From contig NZ_PTPZ01000002.1 in assembly GCF_002943105.1 (NCBI RefSeq), forward strand, positions 335,582 through 399,581: DNA of 64,000 bases, written 5' to 3'. A program made the translations under genes and the position numbers. The DNA comes from Cloacibacterium normanense (GTDB lineage: Bacteria; Bacteroidota; Bacteroidia; Flavobacteriales; Weeksellaceae). Below the pieces are notes generated by a model. It searched no databases. It saw only the letters and a list, made by a program, of their open reading frames with translations, and was not told the DNA's origin. This document shows, in pieces, positions 51,671-61,638 of the stretch; the first letter of the stretch is position 1; each line of letters starts with the position of its first letter.

Positions 51671-52189
51671 ATGAAAAACTTGTTTTTTCTTTTAAGTTTA
51701 ATTTCTTTGCAATTTTGCTCACAAGTACAAAAACCAAAGTCAATGGAAAATCAAACCGTCAAAAACCCATATTATTCTAGAACAGATAAAACGAAACTGA
51801 ATGTTTCTAATGCAGAATGGAAAAAAATTCTTCCTACAGATTTATATTATGTAGCAAGAGAAGCAGATACAGAGCGCCCTTTTACTGGCAAATACAATGA
51901 TTTTGATGAAATAGGGGAATATTATTGTGCGGTTTGTGGCAATCATTTATTCAGAAGTTCTTCTAAGTTTGCGTCAACTTGCGGCTGGCCAAGCTTCTTC
52001 GAAGCAGATAAAGATGGCGTTTCTTACAAGAGAGATTCTTCTCACGGAATGGAAAGAATAGAAGTGCTTTGCAAGCGTTGTGATTCGCATCTTGGTCACG
52101 TTTTTAATGATGGTCCAGAACCTACAGGAATGCGTTATTGTATGAACTCTGTAAGTCTTGATTTTCAGAGAGATTCTGAGAAAAAGTAA
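51671..52189 (+). CDS. msrB: Peptide-methionine (R)-S-oxide reductase MsrB, exported lipoprotein form
   Basis: 172 residues. A signal with a lipobox (L-Q-F-C-S) precedes the MsrB domain (about 50-168). The zinc site is C-A-V-C and C-K-R-C, G-W-P-S-F is intact and the catalytic Cys lies in R-Y-C-M-N-S. It reduces methionine R-sulfoxide in proteins. The lipoprotein signal implies repair in the periplasm, fed by thioredoxin-like electron carriers that are not in the window. Confidence 0.93.
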   Translation: MKNLFFLLSLISLQFCSQVQKPKSMENQTVKNPYYSRTDKTKLNVSNAEWKKILPTDLYYVAREADTERPFTGKYNDFDEIGEYYCAVCGNHLFRSSSKFASTCGWPSFFEADKDGVSYKRDSSHGMERIEVLCKRCDSHLGHVFNDGPEPTGMRYCMNSVSLDFQRDSEKK

Positions 52190-52263
52190 TATTTCTATAA
52201 TTCTAGTTTCCTTTATATTATGTTAAATAGAGTTAAATAAAAGTTAATTAATTTTAATTTAAT

Positions 52264-52292
52264 TTGTTGGTTTATAGTGTTTTGTATTTTTG
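52264..52292 (+). promoter_or_regulatory. Promoter of the L,D-transpeptidase-like gene
   Basis: TTG at 52264-52266, an 18-bp spacer and TATTTTTG at 52285-52292. It supports the start at ATG 52322 over an in-frame start at 52277. Confidence 0.55.
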
Positions 52293-52321
52293 CCCGACTA
52301 AAAATACCAAAACTAAAATCG

Positions 52322-53062
52322 ATGAAGAAATTACTATTATTACTCACGGCAATTTTGATGATTGCCACGTCATTTTATAAAAAAACAAACTTAGAAGTTA
52401 ATTCTAAAAAACCCGTATCAACTAAAGTTGAAAAAAATTCTGGTAAAGCAACAGAACTTAGCGAAGCTGAAACTTTATACCATGCTATAGAATTCAATAA
52501 CTCCAATAAACTCGAATTAGATGTTTTTGAAATAGCAATTTTAGGTTTCAATAATTTAAAAAAAGCAGGAAAAATAGATGAAGACAGTCATCTTTTAACT
52601 GTTTGTGATTTTTCACTTTCGTCTACTCAAAAAAGACTTTGGGTAATTGATTTAAATGATAAAAAAATATTGTTTAATTCTTTGGTTGCCCACGGAAAAA
52701 ACACTGGTGAAGAATTTGCCAGAAAATTTTCGAATACAGAAAGTTCATTGCAAAGTAGCCTTGGTTTTTACGTTACAGAATCTACTTATAACGGAAGTAA
52801 TGGTTTTTCACTAAAACTTCACGGAATGGATAAAGGTTTTAATGACCGAGCTTTACAGCGTGCTATAGTGATGCATGGAGCAGATTACGTGAGCGAAGAT
52901 TTTATAAAATCTCAGCGTAGAATTGGCAGAAGTTGGGGTTGTCCAGCTGTTCCGACCGCGTTAGCAAAACCAATTATCAATACAATTAAAGATAAAAACG
53001 TAATATTTATTTATTATCCAGACCAAAATTATCTTTCTTCTTCAGTGTGGCTAAATGCTTAG
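52322..53062 (+). CDS. Murein L,D-transpeptidase-like secreted protein
   Basis: 246 residues from ATG 52322, with a signal peptide (LLLLLTAILMIATSF). The catalytic domain shows V-A-H-G-K-N-T-G, S-S-L-G-F-Y-V-T, L-H-G-M-D-K-G-F-N-D, A-I-V-M-H-G-A and R-S-W-G-C-P-A-V-P, where H and C form the YkuD-like active site. This matches the 'murein L,D-transpeptidase catalytic domain' family. It probably forms 3-3 crosslinks or links proteins to peptidoglycan in the periplasm. Confidence 0.9.
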   Translation: MKKLLLLLTAILMIATSFYKKTNLEVNSKKPVSTKVEKNSGKATELSEAETLYHAIEFNNSNKLELDVFEIAILGFNNLKKAGKIDEDSHLLTVCDFSLSSTQKRLWVIDLNDKKILFNSLVAHGKNTGEEFARKFSNTESSLQSSLGFYVTESTYNGSNGFSLKLHGMDKGFNDRALQRAIVMHGADYVSEDFIKSQRRIGRSWGCPAVPTALAKPIINTIKDKNVIFIYYPDQNYLSSSVWLNA

Positions 53063-53079
53063 TAATTGATATAAAAGAA

Positions 53080-53107
53080 AAAGGATTTCAAAATTTTGAA
53101 ATCCTTT
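53080..53107. terminator. Bidirectional terminator between convergent genes
   Basis: AAAGGATTTCAAAA (53080-53093) and TTTTGAAATCCTTT (53094-53107), almost without a loop, with a T run on the plus strand. Confidence 0.85.
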
Positions 53108-53116
53108 TTTATTTGT

Positions 53117-55498
53117 TTAAAAATTAACATCAAATCCTACATAAAAATTGGCAGGCATAATGGGCGCATAAACCATTCCTCCGTCAAAATAATTCCCGAA
53201 AGGATTTTGAGCATCTACAATCGGATTTTTTTGTCGAGTTCCAGTCAGGTTTTCCCCACCGAAATACGCTCTGATGTTTTTATTGAAATTGTGAGCAATC
53301 TGTGCATTCCAAGTCATGTAAGCATCAGAAAATTCTGGCAACTGTAAATTCGTTGGATTAGAAGCGGTATTCGGAATTCTCTGTTTTCCTACGTATTGAA
53401 CGGTTGTATCAAAGGTCCAAAAAGCATCTTTTCCTTCTTTTTTAGTGCTATAAGCGGCGTTGAAAAACCCTCTGTTTTTTGCCATGAAAGGAATTTCTTT
53501 TCTTCCGCTAGCGAAATCTGCTTGTACATCATAGTACTTGTACGCTACTCTGAAATCTAGATTTTTTGCCACGCTAAAGTCTAATTGCGTTTGCAGTGAA
53601 TTGGCAAATGATTTTCCATCTAAATTATAGAAAACGATTTTTTGTGGATTTTCTAAATCTACTAAAACTTGATTTTGGAAATCTGTTCTGAAGAAATCTG
53701 TAATCCAACTTGCCTTTTTGCCAAAAAGTTTGAAATCTTGTTGCAGGCTTGCTCCATAATTCCAAGCAATTTCTGGTTTTAAACCGTATGTTTTCCCTCC
53801 GTTTTGTGAAATTTCTACACTTCTGTTTGATGCAAAAAACTGTTGGTTTTCTGCAAAAATATTTGCTGTTCTAAAGCCTTTTCCAGCAGAAAGTCTCAAA
53901 ATGGTTTTTGGCGAAAAGTCATATTTGAAATTAATTCTCGGCGTGAATTGAGTTCCTGCTAAATTGTGAAAATCTACACGCGAACCCGCTACCAAAGTAT
54001 ATTTAAGCCCTGTTAAAGTATATTCAAAAAACAATCCGGGAACGGTTTCTGTTCTTTGGAAATTTTGAGCTAAATAATCTTCGTTATAGTCATCATATAA
54101 AAAACTTGCTCCTGTTTTATATTTATGGTTGGTATTTCCAAAAATTGACTCAAAAATTAAGTTAGAATAGTAGGTTTTCTGTTCGCCGAAATAATTTCTA
54201 AGACCAAAAAAGCTATTTTGTTTATGATAAGTAAATTGGTTCATCAAACCGATGCTTTGGTAAGGTTTTCCTTTGAAAATGTAACCTGTTTTGTTCCAAA
54301 CCTGAAAACGATTGATGTCAATATTCACTCCATATTTATTCTGAGAAATTTGAGGAAGTTTGTCATCAAAACCAACTTGTCCTGCAATTCTTTTGTCTAC
54401 TAAATATTGAATCCCAAAATGTGAACCAAAACCGGAGTTTTCTAAATCATTGTAATCTAATAAATAGGCTGCATTGATTTGATTTCCTTTCGGTCTGTCA
54501 AGAAAGGTGTCATTATTATCATCCATTTCGCCCACAGTTGCGTTTCCGTGAAGTAGAATAGATTGTCCCCATTTTTCATTCAATTTAGAAGTAGAAACGA
54601 TGTTGGCTTCGTATCTTCCGTTAAAATCTGCAAAAAGATTCACAGAGTTTTCTGGTTCTTTATTGAATTTTACAAATTCTGTATTGATTTGTCCTGTAAT
54701 GCTTTCGTAGCCATTGACTACGGTGCTTCCTCCTTTTGTTAATTGAATCCCTGAAATCCAACGACCGGGAATGAAATTCAAACCATAAGCTGAAGCTAAT
54801 CCTCTAATTTCTGGTAAAAGTTCTTTGGTTAAAGCGGTATATTTTTGGTCTAAACCGAGCATTTTTAGTTGCTTAGTTCCAGTAACAGCGTTAGAAAAAG
54901 AAACATCTACTGTTGCATTGGTTTCGAAACTTTCAGAAAGATTACAACACGCTGCTTTCAATAATTCTTTTGAATTAATATTGAAAACCAAACCCGCTTC
55001 TTTTTTATTGAGTGCAGTTGCTTCTTGATATTTGGTAAGTTTTACACCTTCTATAGTTTTCTCTTTTTCGGTGTGTTGAGAATGATCTTCAGAATGATCT
55101 TCGGAATGACTTTCAGAAGATGCTGTATGTTCAGAATTTTTAGCAGCGATAGCCTCTTCGAAACTAAGGGCTCTATCATAATGACAACATTCTGGTAAAG
55201 CAGTGTAAGTGTCTTCGTCTGTTTTATACTTTTCGTTATCATGACCTACATCTGCAATGTTTTTCAGAAGTTTATCCAAAGAAGTTTTAGAAATATCAAA
55301 TTCCACTTCTAAGGTTTGGGTTTCTGCGGTCCAAGTTGCAGTTTTAGCACCAGATTTTAGTGCCGTTTTTTCTATTCTGTCTTTGCACATTCCACATTCG
55401 CCTTTTACTAAAGCTTTTTCTTTGGTGATTTGTGAAAAGGTAATTTGGAATACGAATAAAAGGAGTAAAGTCAGAAGACTTTTCTGTATATTTTTCAT
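53117..55498 (-). CDS. TonB-dependent receptor with N-terminal HMA (heavy-metal-associated) domain
   Basis: 793 residues from ATG 55498; an in-frame extension to 55597 would overlap the upstream gene. The signal peptide ends F-S-Q. An HMA-like domain follows with V-K-G-E-C35-G-M-C38, the usual metal-binding C-x-x-C. A His-rich stretch with SESHSEDHSEDHSQH lies at about 115-145. A plug (ALTKELLPEIRG, GGSTVVNGYESITGQINTEF) and barrel end in F-Y-V-G-F-D-V-N-F. The layout suggests uptake or sensing of copper or a similar metal. A Cys-rich protein gene lies 74 bp upstream. Confidence 0.88.
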   Translation of the reverse strand: MKNIQKSLLTLLLLFVFQITFSQITKEKALVKGECGMCKDRIEKTALKSGAKTATWTAETQTLEVEFDISKTSLDKLLKNIADVGHDNEKYKTDEDTYTALPECCHYDRALSFEEAIAAKNSEHTASSESHSEDHSEDHSQHTEKEKTIEGVKLTKYQEATALNKKEAGLVFNINSKELLKAACCNLSESFETNATVDVSFSNAVTGTKQLKMLGLDQKYTALTKELLPEIRGLASAYGLNFIPGRWISGIQLTKGGSTVVNGYESITGQINTEFVKFNKEPENSVNLFADFNGRYEANIVSTSKLNEKWGQSILLHGNATVGEMDDNNDTFLDRPKGNQINAAYLLDYNDLENSGFGSHFGIQYLVDKRIAGQVGFDDKLPQISQNKYGVNIDINRFQVWNKTGYIFKGKPYQSIGLMNQFTYHKQNSFFGLRNYFGEQKTYYSNLIFESIFGNTNHKYKTGASFLYDDYNEDYLAQNFQRTETVPGLFFEYTLTGLKYTLVAGSRVDFHNLAGTQFTPRINFKYDFSPKTILRLSAGKGFRTANIFAENQQFFASNRSVEISQNGGKTYGLKPEIAWNYGASLQQDFKLFGKKASWITDFFRTDFQNQVLVDLENPQKIVFYNLDGKSFANSLQTQLDFSVAKNLDFRVAYKYYDVQADFASGRKEIPFMAKNRGFFNAAYSTKKEGKDAFWTFDTTVQYVGKQRIPNTASNPTNLQLPEFSDAYMTWNAQIAHNFNKNIRAYFGGENLTGTRQKNPIVDAQNPFGNYFDGGMVYAPIMPANFYVGFDVNF

Positions 55499-55572
55499 TT
55501 TTAATAAGTTAAGTAAATTTTGTTGAAATAATTTTTCAGAATAAGCCACAGTTATGGCTGTACAAATTTTAT

Positions 55573-55944
55573 TTAACCTATTTTGGGCGGTTGCCAAATC
55601 GCAATAGAAAGTTGAGATAAATAAGGGTCTAAGTAGAAATTTTCTACTTTATTAGAAATAGCGTGAGAAGAAATTTCGCCTAGAGATTTGTCCGTTTCTT
55701 CACCAATGAAAACAATACTTAATGAGCAAGAAGTACATTTTGCACAATTGCTATTACAAGATTGTGATTTTTTGGAAGTATCGTGACAAGGACTAGATTT
55801 TTTAGAAGCACTACAGCAATCTTTCTCGGATTTTTCTGTAGTACAACAAGCTGTTTCTGTATTTTGGGCAAAAAGCATTTGATTCGGAACGATGAACATT
55901 CCCAATGCGAAAATCATTACAATTATTTTTAAATGCTTTGCCAT
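55573..55944 (-). CDS. Cys-rich secreted protein, HYC_CC_PP-type
   Basis: 123 residues with a signal peptide (IIVMIFALGMFIVPNQMLFAQ). The mature chain holds 10 cysteines within about 50 residues, as C-C, C-H and C-x-x-C groups (T-A-C-C-T, D-C-C-S-A, N-C-A-K-C-T-S-C), and ends in I-W-Q-P-P-K-I-G. The doublet CC and the PP near the end fit what I recall as the HYC_CC_PP family of Bacteroidota. Together with the downstream HMA-TonB receptor it is probably a copper-handling or copper-responsive pair. Confidence 0.75.
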   Translation of the reverse strand: MAKHLKIIVMIFALGMFIVPNQMLFAQNTETACCTTEKSEKDCCSASKKSSPCHDTSKKSQSCNSNCAKCTSCSLSIVFIGEETDKSLGEISSHAISNKVENFYLDPYLSQLSIAIWQPPKIG

Positions 55945-56022
55945 TTATGGAGCAAAATTATAAAAAAAAACTTTGCCAAAATACATTTGTTGAGTTTTTG
56001 ACAAAGTTTAACTTTTTTGTGG

Positions 56023-56844
56023 TTAATTCTTTTCCAGTGGATTATTGTTGGCTTTCGCTTCTTCTTTCAGCCTTTCTTCCATCATTTTTCTTCTCTCAGC
56101 TTCATTTTGTGGGTTTTGGTTTCCTCCCATTCTCATTGCAAATCCGCCACCTTGATTTTGAAAAAATGACATCGGGTCTTTGTTGAATTTTTCTTGCTGT
56201 TTTAAGAATTCGCTTCTTTTCACTTTAATATTATTGCCAAATCTGCTTTCGAAATTAGGAAGTTCAGCGATTTTTTTGGTTTCTTTCAAGTCAAAAGAAT
56301 AATCTCCTTTTTCGTCTTCCACTTTTACGATTAATCCTGGCAATCCAGAAAATTTATAAGGCCCATCTATAAACGGAAGCTCTTGAGTAAACCAAGCAAG
56401 CCATTTTCTACCTGCAAAAGTAGTTTCTGCCTTTTGAGTTTCATATTCACCAATTTTTACGGTTTCTGGTAAGATTTTCCAAGTAAAAGTTCTGTCTTCA
56501 TCGTACCAATATTGGTCTCTTGCGATTCTGTCTTTATAAGAAATGGTTTTGGTAGCGTGATTTTTTTCTATGGAATAAGTGATTGCGGTTCTGAATTGCT
56601 CCATAGAATTTCTGTCAAAATTGAAATTTCTGGTTTCCATCGCTTGACGAATGGTAGAATCTCTTTTCATTCTTTTTTCGCCGTAGAAAATAGATTTTTC
56701 TGTAGAGATGTCTAAGTAAGCATTTTCTATTTTAGGAGCTGCAGTAGAATCCGTTTTCATAGAAACTTGGTACACAAAACGTGTATTTTGTGAAAAACTG
56801 AATGCTGAAATGAGTCCTAAAAATAAAATTCCTATTTTTTTCAT
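56023..56844 (-). CDS. GLPGLI family secreted protein, copy 2
   Basis: 273 residues from ATG 56844, preceded by a -7-like CAAAGTTA (56878-56885, minus strand), so the longer frame to 56880 is unlikely. The signal peptide is MKKIGILFLGLISAFSFSQ. The family block is S-G-L-P-G-L-I, with W-L-A-W-F-T-Q-E-L-P before it. The C-terminus is extended by a Gly-rich segment and a charged coil (ERRKMMEERLKEEAKANNN). The function is unknown. It lies 79 bp upstream of the Cys-rich/TonB gene pair, so it may belong to the same metal-related set. Confidence 0.9.
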   Translation of the reverse strand: MKKIGILFLGLISAFSFSQNTRFVYQVSMKTDSTAAPKIENAYLDISTEKSIFYGEKRMKRDSTIRQAMETRNFNFDRNSMEQFRTAITYSIEKNHATKTISYKDRIARDQYWYDEDRTFTWKILPETVKIGEYETQKAETTFAGRKWLAWFTQELPFIDGPYKFSGLPGLIVKVEDEKGDYSFDLKETKKIAELPNFESRFGNNIKVKRSEFLKQQEKFNKDPMSFFQNQGGGFAMRMGGNQNPQNEAERRKMMEERLKEEAKANNNPLEKN

Positions 56845-56928
56845 GTATAAATTTTCTTTTTGATGATTAAATTTCCCCAAAGTTAAAATTTATCTATGAA
56901 ATACATAGACAAATATTTCGCCACAAAT

Positions 56929-56958
56929 TTGATATTGATTTGAAATGTAGTATTTTTG
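56929..56958 (+). promoter_or_regulatory. Promoter of the suf operon
   Basis: TTG at 56929-56931, a 19-bp spacer and TATTTTTG at 56951-56958; 28 bp to the first start codon. Confidence 0.65.
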
Positions 56959-56986
56959 CAATCTAAAATCATTCTAAATAAAAATA

Positions 56987-57316
56987 ATGATTAAAGTATC
57001 AGATTTAGCAAAAGAAAAAGCATCTCAATTGATGAAAGAAGAAGGCTTCAACCCAGAAACCGACTATATAAGAGTTGGCGTAAAGAGTGGAGGTTGTTCT
57101 GGATTAGAGTATGTTTTGAAATTCGACAATGAAAAAACAGAAGCTGACCAAGTTTTTGAAGACAATGGGGTAAAGATTGTGGTAGATAAAAAATCATTCT
57201 TATACCTTGTTGGGACCACTTTAGAATATTCTGGTGGTCTGAATGGAAAGGGTTTCGTTTTTAATAATCCAAATGCTGCAAGAACTTGTGGTTGTGGAGA
57301 AAGTTTTAGTTTATAA
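56987..57316 (+). CDS. A-type Fe-S cluster carrier (SufA/IscA family)
   Basis: 109 residues. The three conserved cysteines are visible: G-G-C-S-G (near residue 37) and the C-terminal C-G-C-G-E-S-F. Such proteins receive Fe-S clusters from the SufBCD scaffold and pass them to target enzymes in the cytoplasm. It is the first gene of the suf operon and ends 2 bp before sufB. Confidence 0.93.
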   Translation: MIKVSDLAKEKASQLMKEEGFNPETDYIRVGVKSGGCSGLEYVLKFDNEKTEADQVFEDNGVKIVVDKKSFLYLVGTTLEYSGGLNGKGFVFNNPNAARTCGCGESFSL

Positions 57317-57318
57317 GT

Positions 57319-58767
57319 ATGGCAAAATATACAGAAGATGATTTGAGGGAAGACCTCAAAACCAAAGAATACGAAGCTGGTTTTTATACAGATATTGAAT
57401 ATGAAGATTTTCCCGTTGGTTTGAACGAGGAAATTGTTCGTATGATTTCTGCTAAAAAAGAAGAACCAGAATGGATGACCAATTGGCGTCTAGAATCTTT
57501 CAGAATTTGGCAAAAAATGGAAGAGCCAGATTGGGCAAATATTAAATATGAAAAACCTGATTTTCAGGCTATTAAATATTACGCTGCTCCGAAAGTAAAG
57601 CCAGAATTGACAAGCTTAGATGAGGTAGATCCAGAATTATTGAAAACTTTCGAAAAGTTAGGAATCAATATCGAAGAACAAAAGCGTTTAGCTGGAGTTG
57701 CTGTTGACATTGTAATGGATTCTGTTTCTGTGAAAACTACTTTCCAAGCGACTTTGAAAGAAAAAGGAATTATCTTCTGCTCTATTTCTGAAGCGATTAA
57801 AGAATATCCTGAGTTGGTTCAAAAATACATTGGTAAAGTTGTTCCAAGAGGCGATAATTTTTATGCAGCTTTAAATTCTGCTGTATTTTCAGACGGAAGT
57901 TTCTGCTACATTCCAAAAGGTGTAAAATGTCCGATGGAACTTTCAACTTATTTCCGTATTAATCAAGCAGGAACTGGTCAGTTCGAGAGAACTTTGGTGA
58001 TTGCAGATGAAGGAAGTTACGTTTCTTACCTTGAAGGTTGTACTGCTCCAGCTCGTGACGAAAACCAATTGCACGCTGCAGTGGTAGAATTAATTGCGAT
58101 GGACAATGCAGAAATTAAATATTCTACCGTACAAAACTGGTTTCCAGGAGACGAAAACGGAAAAGGTGGAGTGTATAACTTTGTGACCAAGAGAGGTTTA
58201 TGCGAAAAAAATGCTAAAATTTCTTGGACTCAAGTAGAAACAGGTTCTGCGGTAACGTGGAAATATCCTTCTTGTATTTTGAAAGGAGATAATTCTGTGG
58301 GCGAATTTTATTCGATTGCAGTGACTAATAATCATCAGTATGCAGATACTGGAACCAAGATGATTCACATCGGTAAAAACACGAAATCTACCATTATTTC
58401 TAAAGGAATTTCGGCGGGGAAATCTAATAATTCTTACCGTGGTTTGGTTAAGGTAATGCCTTCTGCAAAAGGCGCGAGAAACTTTTCACAATGTGATTCT
58501 CTTTTGATGGGAAATGAATGTGGAGCACACACTTTTCCATACATCGAAATTAAAGATCCAACAGCACAATTAGAACACGAGGCTACCACTTCTAAAATTG
58601 GTGAAGACCAGATTTTCTACTGTAACCAAAGAGGAATTGATACCGAAAAAGCCATTGCTCTAATTGTAAATGGTTTCAGTAAAGAAGTTTTGAACAAATT
58701 GCCAATGGAATTTGCCATTGAAGCACAGAAATTATTAGAAATTTCATTAGAAGGTTCTGTAGGATAA
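57319..58767 (+). CDS. sufB: Fe-S cluster assembly protein SufB
   Basis: 482 residues, the usual length. The SufB signature blocks are [22 protein letters not shown] (conserved Cys), [18 protein letters not shown] and [14 protein letters not shown]. It forms the SufBC2D scaffold complex that builds Fe-S clusters using sulfur from SufS. Confidence 0.97.
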   Translation: MAKYTEDDLREDLKTKEYEAGFYTDIEYEDFPVGLNEEIVRMISAKKEEPEWMTNWRLESFRIWQKMEEPDWANIKYEKPDFQAIKYYAAPKVKPELTSLDEVDPELLKTFEKLGINIEEQKRLAGVAVDIVMDSVSVKTTFQATLKEKGIIFCSISEAIKEYPELVQKYIGKVVPRGDNFYAALNSAVFSDGSFCYIPKGVKCPMELSTYFRINQAGTGQFERTLVIADEGSYVSYLEGCTAPARDENQLHAAVVELIAMDNAEIKYSTVQNWFPGDENGKGGVYNFVTKRGLCEKNAKISWTQVETGSAVTWKYPSCILKGDNSVGEFYSIAVTNNHQYADTGTKMIHIGKNTKSTIISKGISAGKSNNSYRGLVKVMPSAKGARNFSQCDSLLMGNECGAHTFPYIEIKDPTAQLEHEATTSKIGEDQIFYCNQRGIDTEKAIALIVNGFSKEVLNKLPMEFAIEAQKLLEISLEGSVG

Positions 58768-58791
58768 TTTTTAAATAAGAAAATATACAAA

Positions 58792-59535
58792 ATGTTAAAA
58801 ATAAATAACTTACACGCCAAAATTGAAGACGGCGTAGAAATTCTGAAAGGAATTAATTTAGAAATAAAACCAGGCGAGGTTCACGCGATTATGGGACCAA
58901 ATGGTGCAGGAAAATCTACTCTTTCTTCTGTAATTGCAGGAAAAGAAGATTACGAAGTAACCGATGGAGAAATACTTTTCGAAGGAGAAAACATTATAGA
59001 AGACGCTCCTGAAGAAAGAGCACACAAAGGAATTTTCCTTTCTTTCCAATATCCTGTAGAAATTCCTGGAGTTACGGTAACTAATTTCATCAAAGCAGCA
59101 CTTAACGAAACCAGAAAAGCAAATGGTTTAGAAGACATGCCTGCTAAAGAAATGTTGGCCTTAGTTCGTGAAAAATCAGAATTATTAGGAATTAAAAAAG
59201 ACTTCCTTTCTCGTTCGTTGAATGAAGGTTTTTCTGGTGGCGAAAAGAAAAGAAATGAAATTTTCCAGATGATGATGCTTAATCCTAAATTGGCTATTCT
59301 TGATGAAACCGATTCTGGATTAGATATTGACGCGCTGAGAATCGTAGCTGATGGTGTAAATGCTTTCAAAAATGAAGGAAATGCAGTGCTGTTAATTACG
59401 CACTACCAAAGGTTATTAAACTATATTCAGCCAGATTTTGTACACGTTTTAGCGGACGGTAAAATCATTAAAACGGGTGATAAATCTTTGGCATTAGAAC
59501 TCGAAGAAAAAGGATACGATTGGCTCGTAAAATAA
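58792..59535 (+). CDS. sufC: Fe-S assembly ATPase SufC
   Basis: 247 residues. An ABC-type ATPase without membrane domain: Walker A G-P-N-G-A-G-K-S-T, the signature F-S-G-G-E-K-K-R, Walker B L-A-I-L-D-E-T-D-S-G-L-D and the H-loop L-I-T-H-Y. It powers the SufBCD scaffold. It starts 24 bp after sufB. Confidence 0.97.
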   Translation: MLKINNLHAKIEDGVEILKGINLEIKPGEVHAIMGPNGAGKSTLSSVIAGKEDYEVTDGEILFEGENIIEDAPEERAHKGIFLSFQYPVEIPGVTVTNFIKAALNETRKANGLEDMPAKEMLALVREKSELLGIKKDFLSRSLNEGFSGGEKKRNEIFQMMMLNPKLAILDETDSGLDIDALRIVADGVNAFKNEGNAVLLITHYQRLLNYIQPDFVHVLADGKIIKTGDKSLALELEEKGYDWLVK

Positions 59536-59553
59536 TGAAAATTGTAAATTAAA

Positions 59554-60846
59554 ATGAGTTTATTCGAACAAATAGAACTTCAAAAATCTTCACTTTCTGG
59601 GAGCAAACTTCAGGCTTTAGAACAATTCTTGAGCAAAGGTTTTCCGACTAAGAAAGACGAAGAATATAAATATACCCATCTGAAGGAAATTGTAGAAAAA
59701 GATTACAATTTTTCTGCTTCAGAGCACCATTCTATCAGTAAAAAACAATTGGATGAACTTCACCTTGGCGAAGAACATTTTGATTTTATTGTTTTTGTGA
59801 ATGGAAAATTACACAGAGAATTATCGAATATTTCTGTAGAAAATGCTGAGTTTTTAACCTTGAATTATGCACTTTCTCACGAATCTTATTCAGAAATTAT
59901 TAAAAATCACTTCAATAAGATTGCTAATCAAGATTTGGCTTTTTGCAATTTAAATGAAGCGCTTCATGAAAATGGTTTCTTCCTTCACGTTCCGAAAAAT
60001 GTGGTGATAGAAAAGCCAATTCATGTGTTCTATATTTCTCAAAATCAGGAAGAAAACACTTTTTATAACACCAGAAATTTATTGGTAGTAGAAGAAGGTG
60101 CGAAAGTAGAAGTGATAGAATCTCATCATAATTTTGATGAAATTTATGTGTTTACCAACTCTGTAACCGAAATTTTTGCAGGTAAAAACGCAAAAGCAGA
60201 TTGGCATAAATTACAGAATGATAGCGATACTTCTTATTTGGTAGACCACACTTTTGCGAAGCAAGAAAGAGATTCTTTGGCAACCGTAAATACATTTTCT
60301 TTCGGTGGAAAATTGGTGAGAAACAATCTAGATTTCATTCATAACGGAGAAAACATCAACTCGTTTATGAACGGAATTACCATTATTGGTGGGGAACAAC
60401 TAGTTGACCATCACACTGCGGTTCATCATAACCAACCGAATTGTGAATCTTATCAGAATTACAAAGGTGTTTTCAAAGATAAAGCTCACGGTGTTTTCAA
60501 TGGGAAAGTTTTTGTAGATAAAATCGCTCAAAAAACCAATGCTTATCAGCAAAACAATAATATTTTGTTAGACGAAGGTGCTACTATTGACACTAAACCT
60601 CAGTTAGAAATTTTTGCAGATGATGTAAAATGTTCTCACGGTTGTACGGTTGGTCAGCTGAATGAAGATGCTTTATTTTATCTAAGAGCAAGAGGAATTT
60701 CTAAAAAAGAAGCACAAGCATTGTTATTATACGCTTTTGCGAATGATGCGATGCAAAATATTGATATTGAGCCTTTAAAATTGAAAATTTCTAAACTTTT
60801 AGCTGAAAAATTAGAAGTAGAAATTGCTTTCGAAGATTTAGACTAA
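59554..60846 (+). CDS. sufD: Fe-S cluster assembly protein SufD
   Basis: 430 residues. SufD C-terminal features are visible: H-H-T-A-V-H-H-N-Q-P-N-C, K-A-H-G-V-F-N-G-K-V, Q-Q-N-N-N-I-L-L-D-E-G-A, K-C-S-H-G-C-T-V-G and L-R-A-R-G-I-S-K-K-E-A. It forms the pseudo-symmetric partner of SufB in the SufBC2D complex. It starts 18 bp after sufC. Confidence 0.96.
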   Translation: MSLFEQIELQKSSLSGSKLQALEQFLSKGFPTKKDEEYKYTHLKEIVEKDYNFSASEHHSISKKQLDELHLGEEHFDFIVFVNGKLHRELSNISVENAEFLTLNYALSHESYSEIIKNHFNKIANQDLAFCNLNEALHENGFFLHVPKNVVIEKPIHVFYISQNQEENTFYNTRNLLVVEEGAKVEVIESHHNFDEIYVFTNSVTEIFAGKNAKADWHKLQNDSDTSYLVDHTFAKQERDSLATVNTFSFGGKLVRNNLDFIHNGENINSFMNGITIIGGEQLVDHHTAVHHNQPNCESYQNYKGVFKDKAHGVFNGKVFVDKIAQKTNAYQQNNNILLDEGATIDTKPQLEIFADDVKCSHGCTVGQLNEDALFYLRARGISKKEAQALLLYAFANDAMQNIDIEPLKLKISKLLAEKLEVEIAFEDLD

Positions 60847-60904
60847 AATTTATTTTCAGAATTTTCATAAAAAAACTAAAAACTAAAAACTAAAACCAAC
60901 CAAA

Positions 60905-61603
60905 ATGATTAAAAATATTCCCATAGAAAAAGTACTTTTTTTGGATATAGAAACCGTTCCGCAAGTCAGTAATTTTACAGAACTTTCTGAAACCGAACAA
61001 AAACTTTGGGACAAAAAAACTGCAAGACAAAGAGAAGAAGACATTTCTGCCGCAGATTTTTACGGAGATAGAGCCGGAATAATGGCAGAATTTGGTAAAA
61101 TTATATGTATTTCTGTAGGAATATATGAGAAAAATGAGAGCATAAAAATTAAATCTTTTGCTGGAGATGATGAACGAAAATTGTTAGAAGAATTTGGCGA
61201 AATTTTTAACAGTAACAGATTGAGAGATGCCATTCTTTGTGCTCATAATGGGAAAGAATTTGATTTTCCTTGGATTGCCAGACGTTTTCTCATTAATGGG
61301 ATGCAACCGCCAGTTCCTTTTCAATTGTATGGGAAAAAACCTTGGGAAATTCCTCATTTAGACACCATGGAATTATGGAAATTTGGAGATTATAAAAGTT
61401 ATGTTTCATTAGAATTATTAGCGCATGTTTTTAACATTCCTACCCCAAAAGATGACATAGATGGCTCAATGGTTTCATCTATTTTTTACATAGAAAAAGA
61501 TTTATTTAGAATAGTTAAATATTGTGAAAAAGATGTCTTAACTTTGGCAAATGTTTTCAGACGCATGCGTCAGGAAGATTTATTGAAAAGATATAACGAT
61601 TAA
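60905..61603 (+). CDS. Predicted 3'-5' exonuclease (PolB-like, DEDDy type)
   Basis: 232 residues. DnaQ-like exonuclease motifs: F-L-D-I-E-T-V (Exo I, D-x-E), C-A-H-N-G-K-E-F-D-F (Exo II) and K-Y-C-E-K-D-V (Exo III, Y-x-x-x-D). This agrees with the 'PolB-like exonuclease' family of unknown partner. It is placed between sufD and a SufT-like gene. Its place in an Fe-S operon may reflect simple co-transcription. Confidence 0.9.
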   Translation: MIKNIPIEKVLFLDIETVPQVSNFTELSETEQKLWDKKTARQREEDISAADFYGDRAGIMAEFGKIICISVGIYEKNESIKIKSFAGDDERKLLEEFGEIFNSNRLRDAILCAHNGKEFDFPWIARRFLINGMQPPVPFQLYGKKPWEIPHLDTMELWKFGDYKSYVSLELLAHVFNIPTPKDDIDGSMVSSIFYIEKDLFRIVKYCEKDVLTLANVFRRMRQEDLLKRYND

Positions 61604-61638
61604 ATTTTGCCAAAAAAACTTGGCTGTGTTTAAAAATT

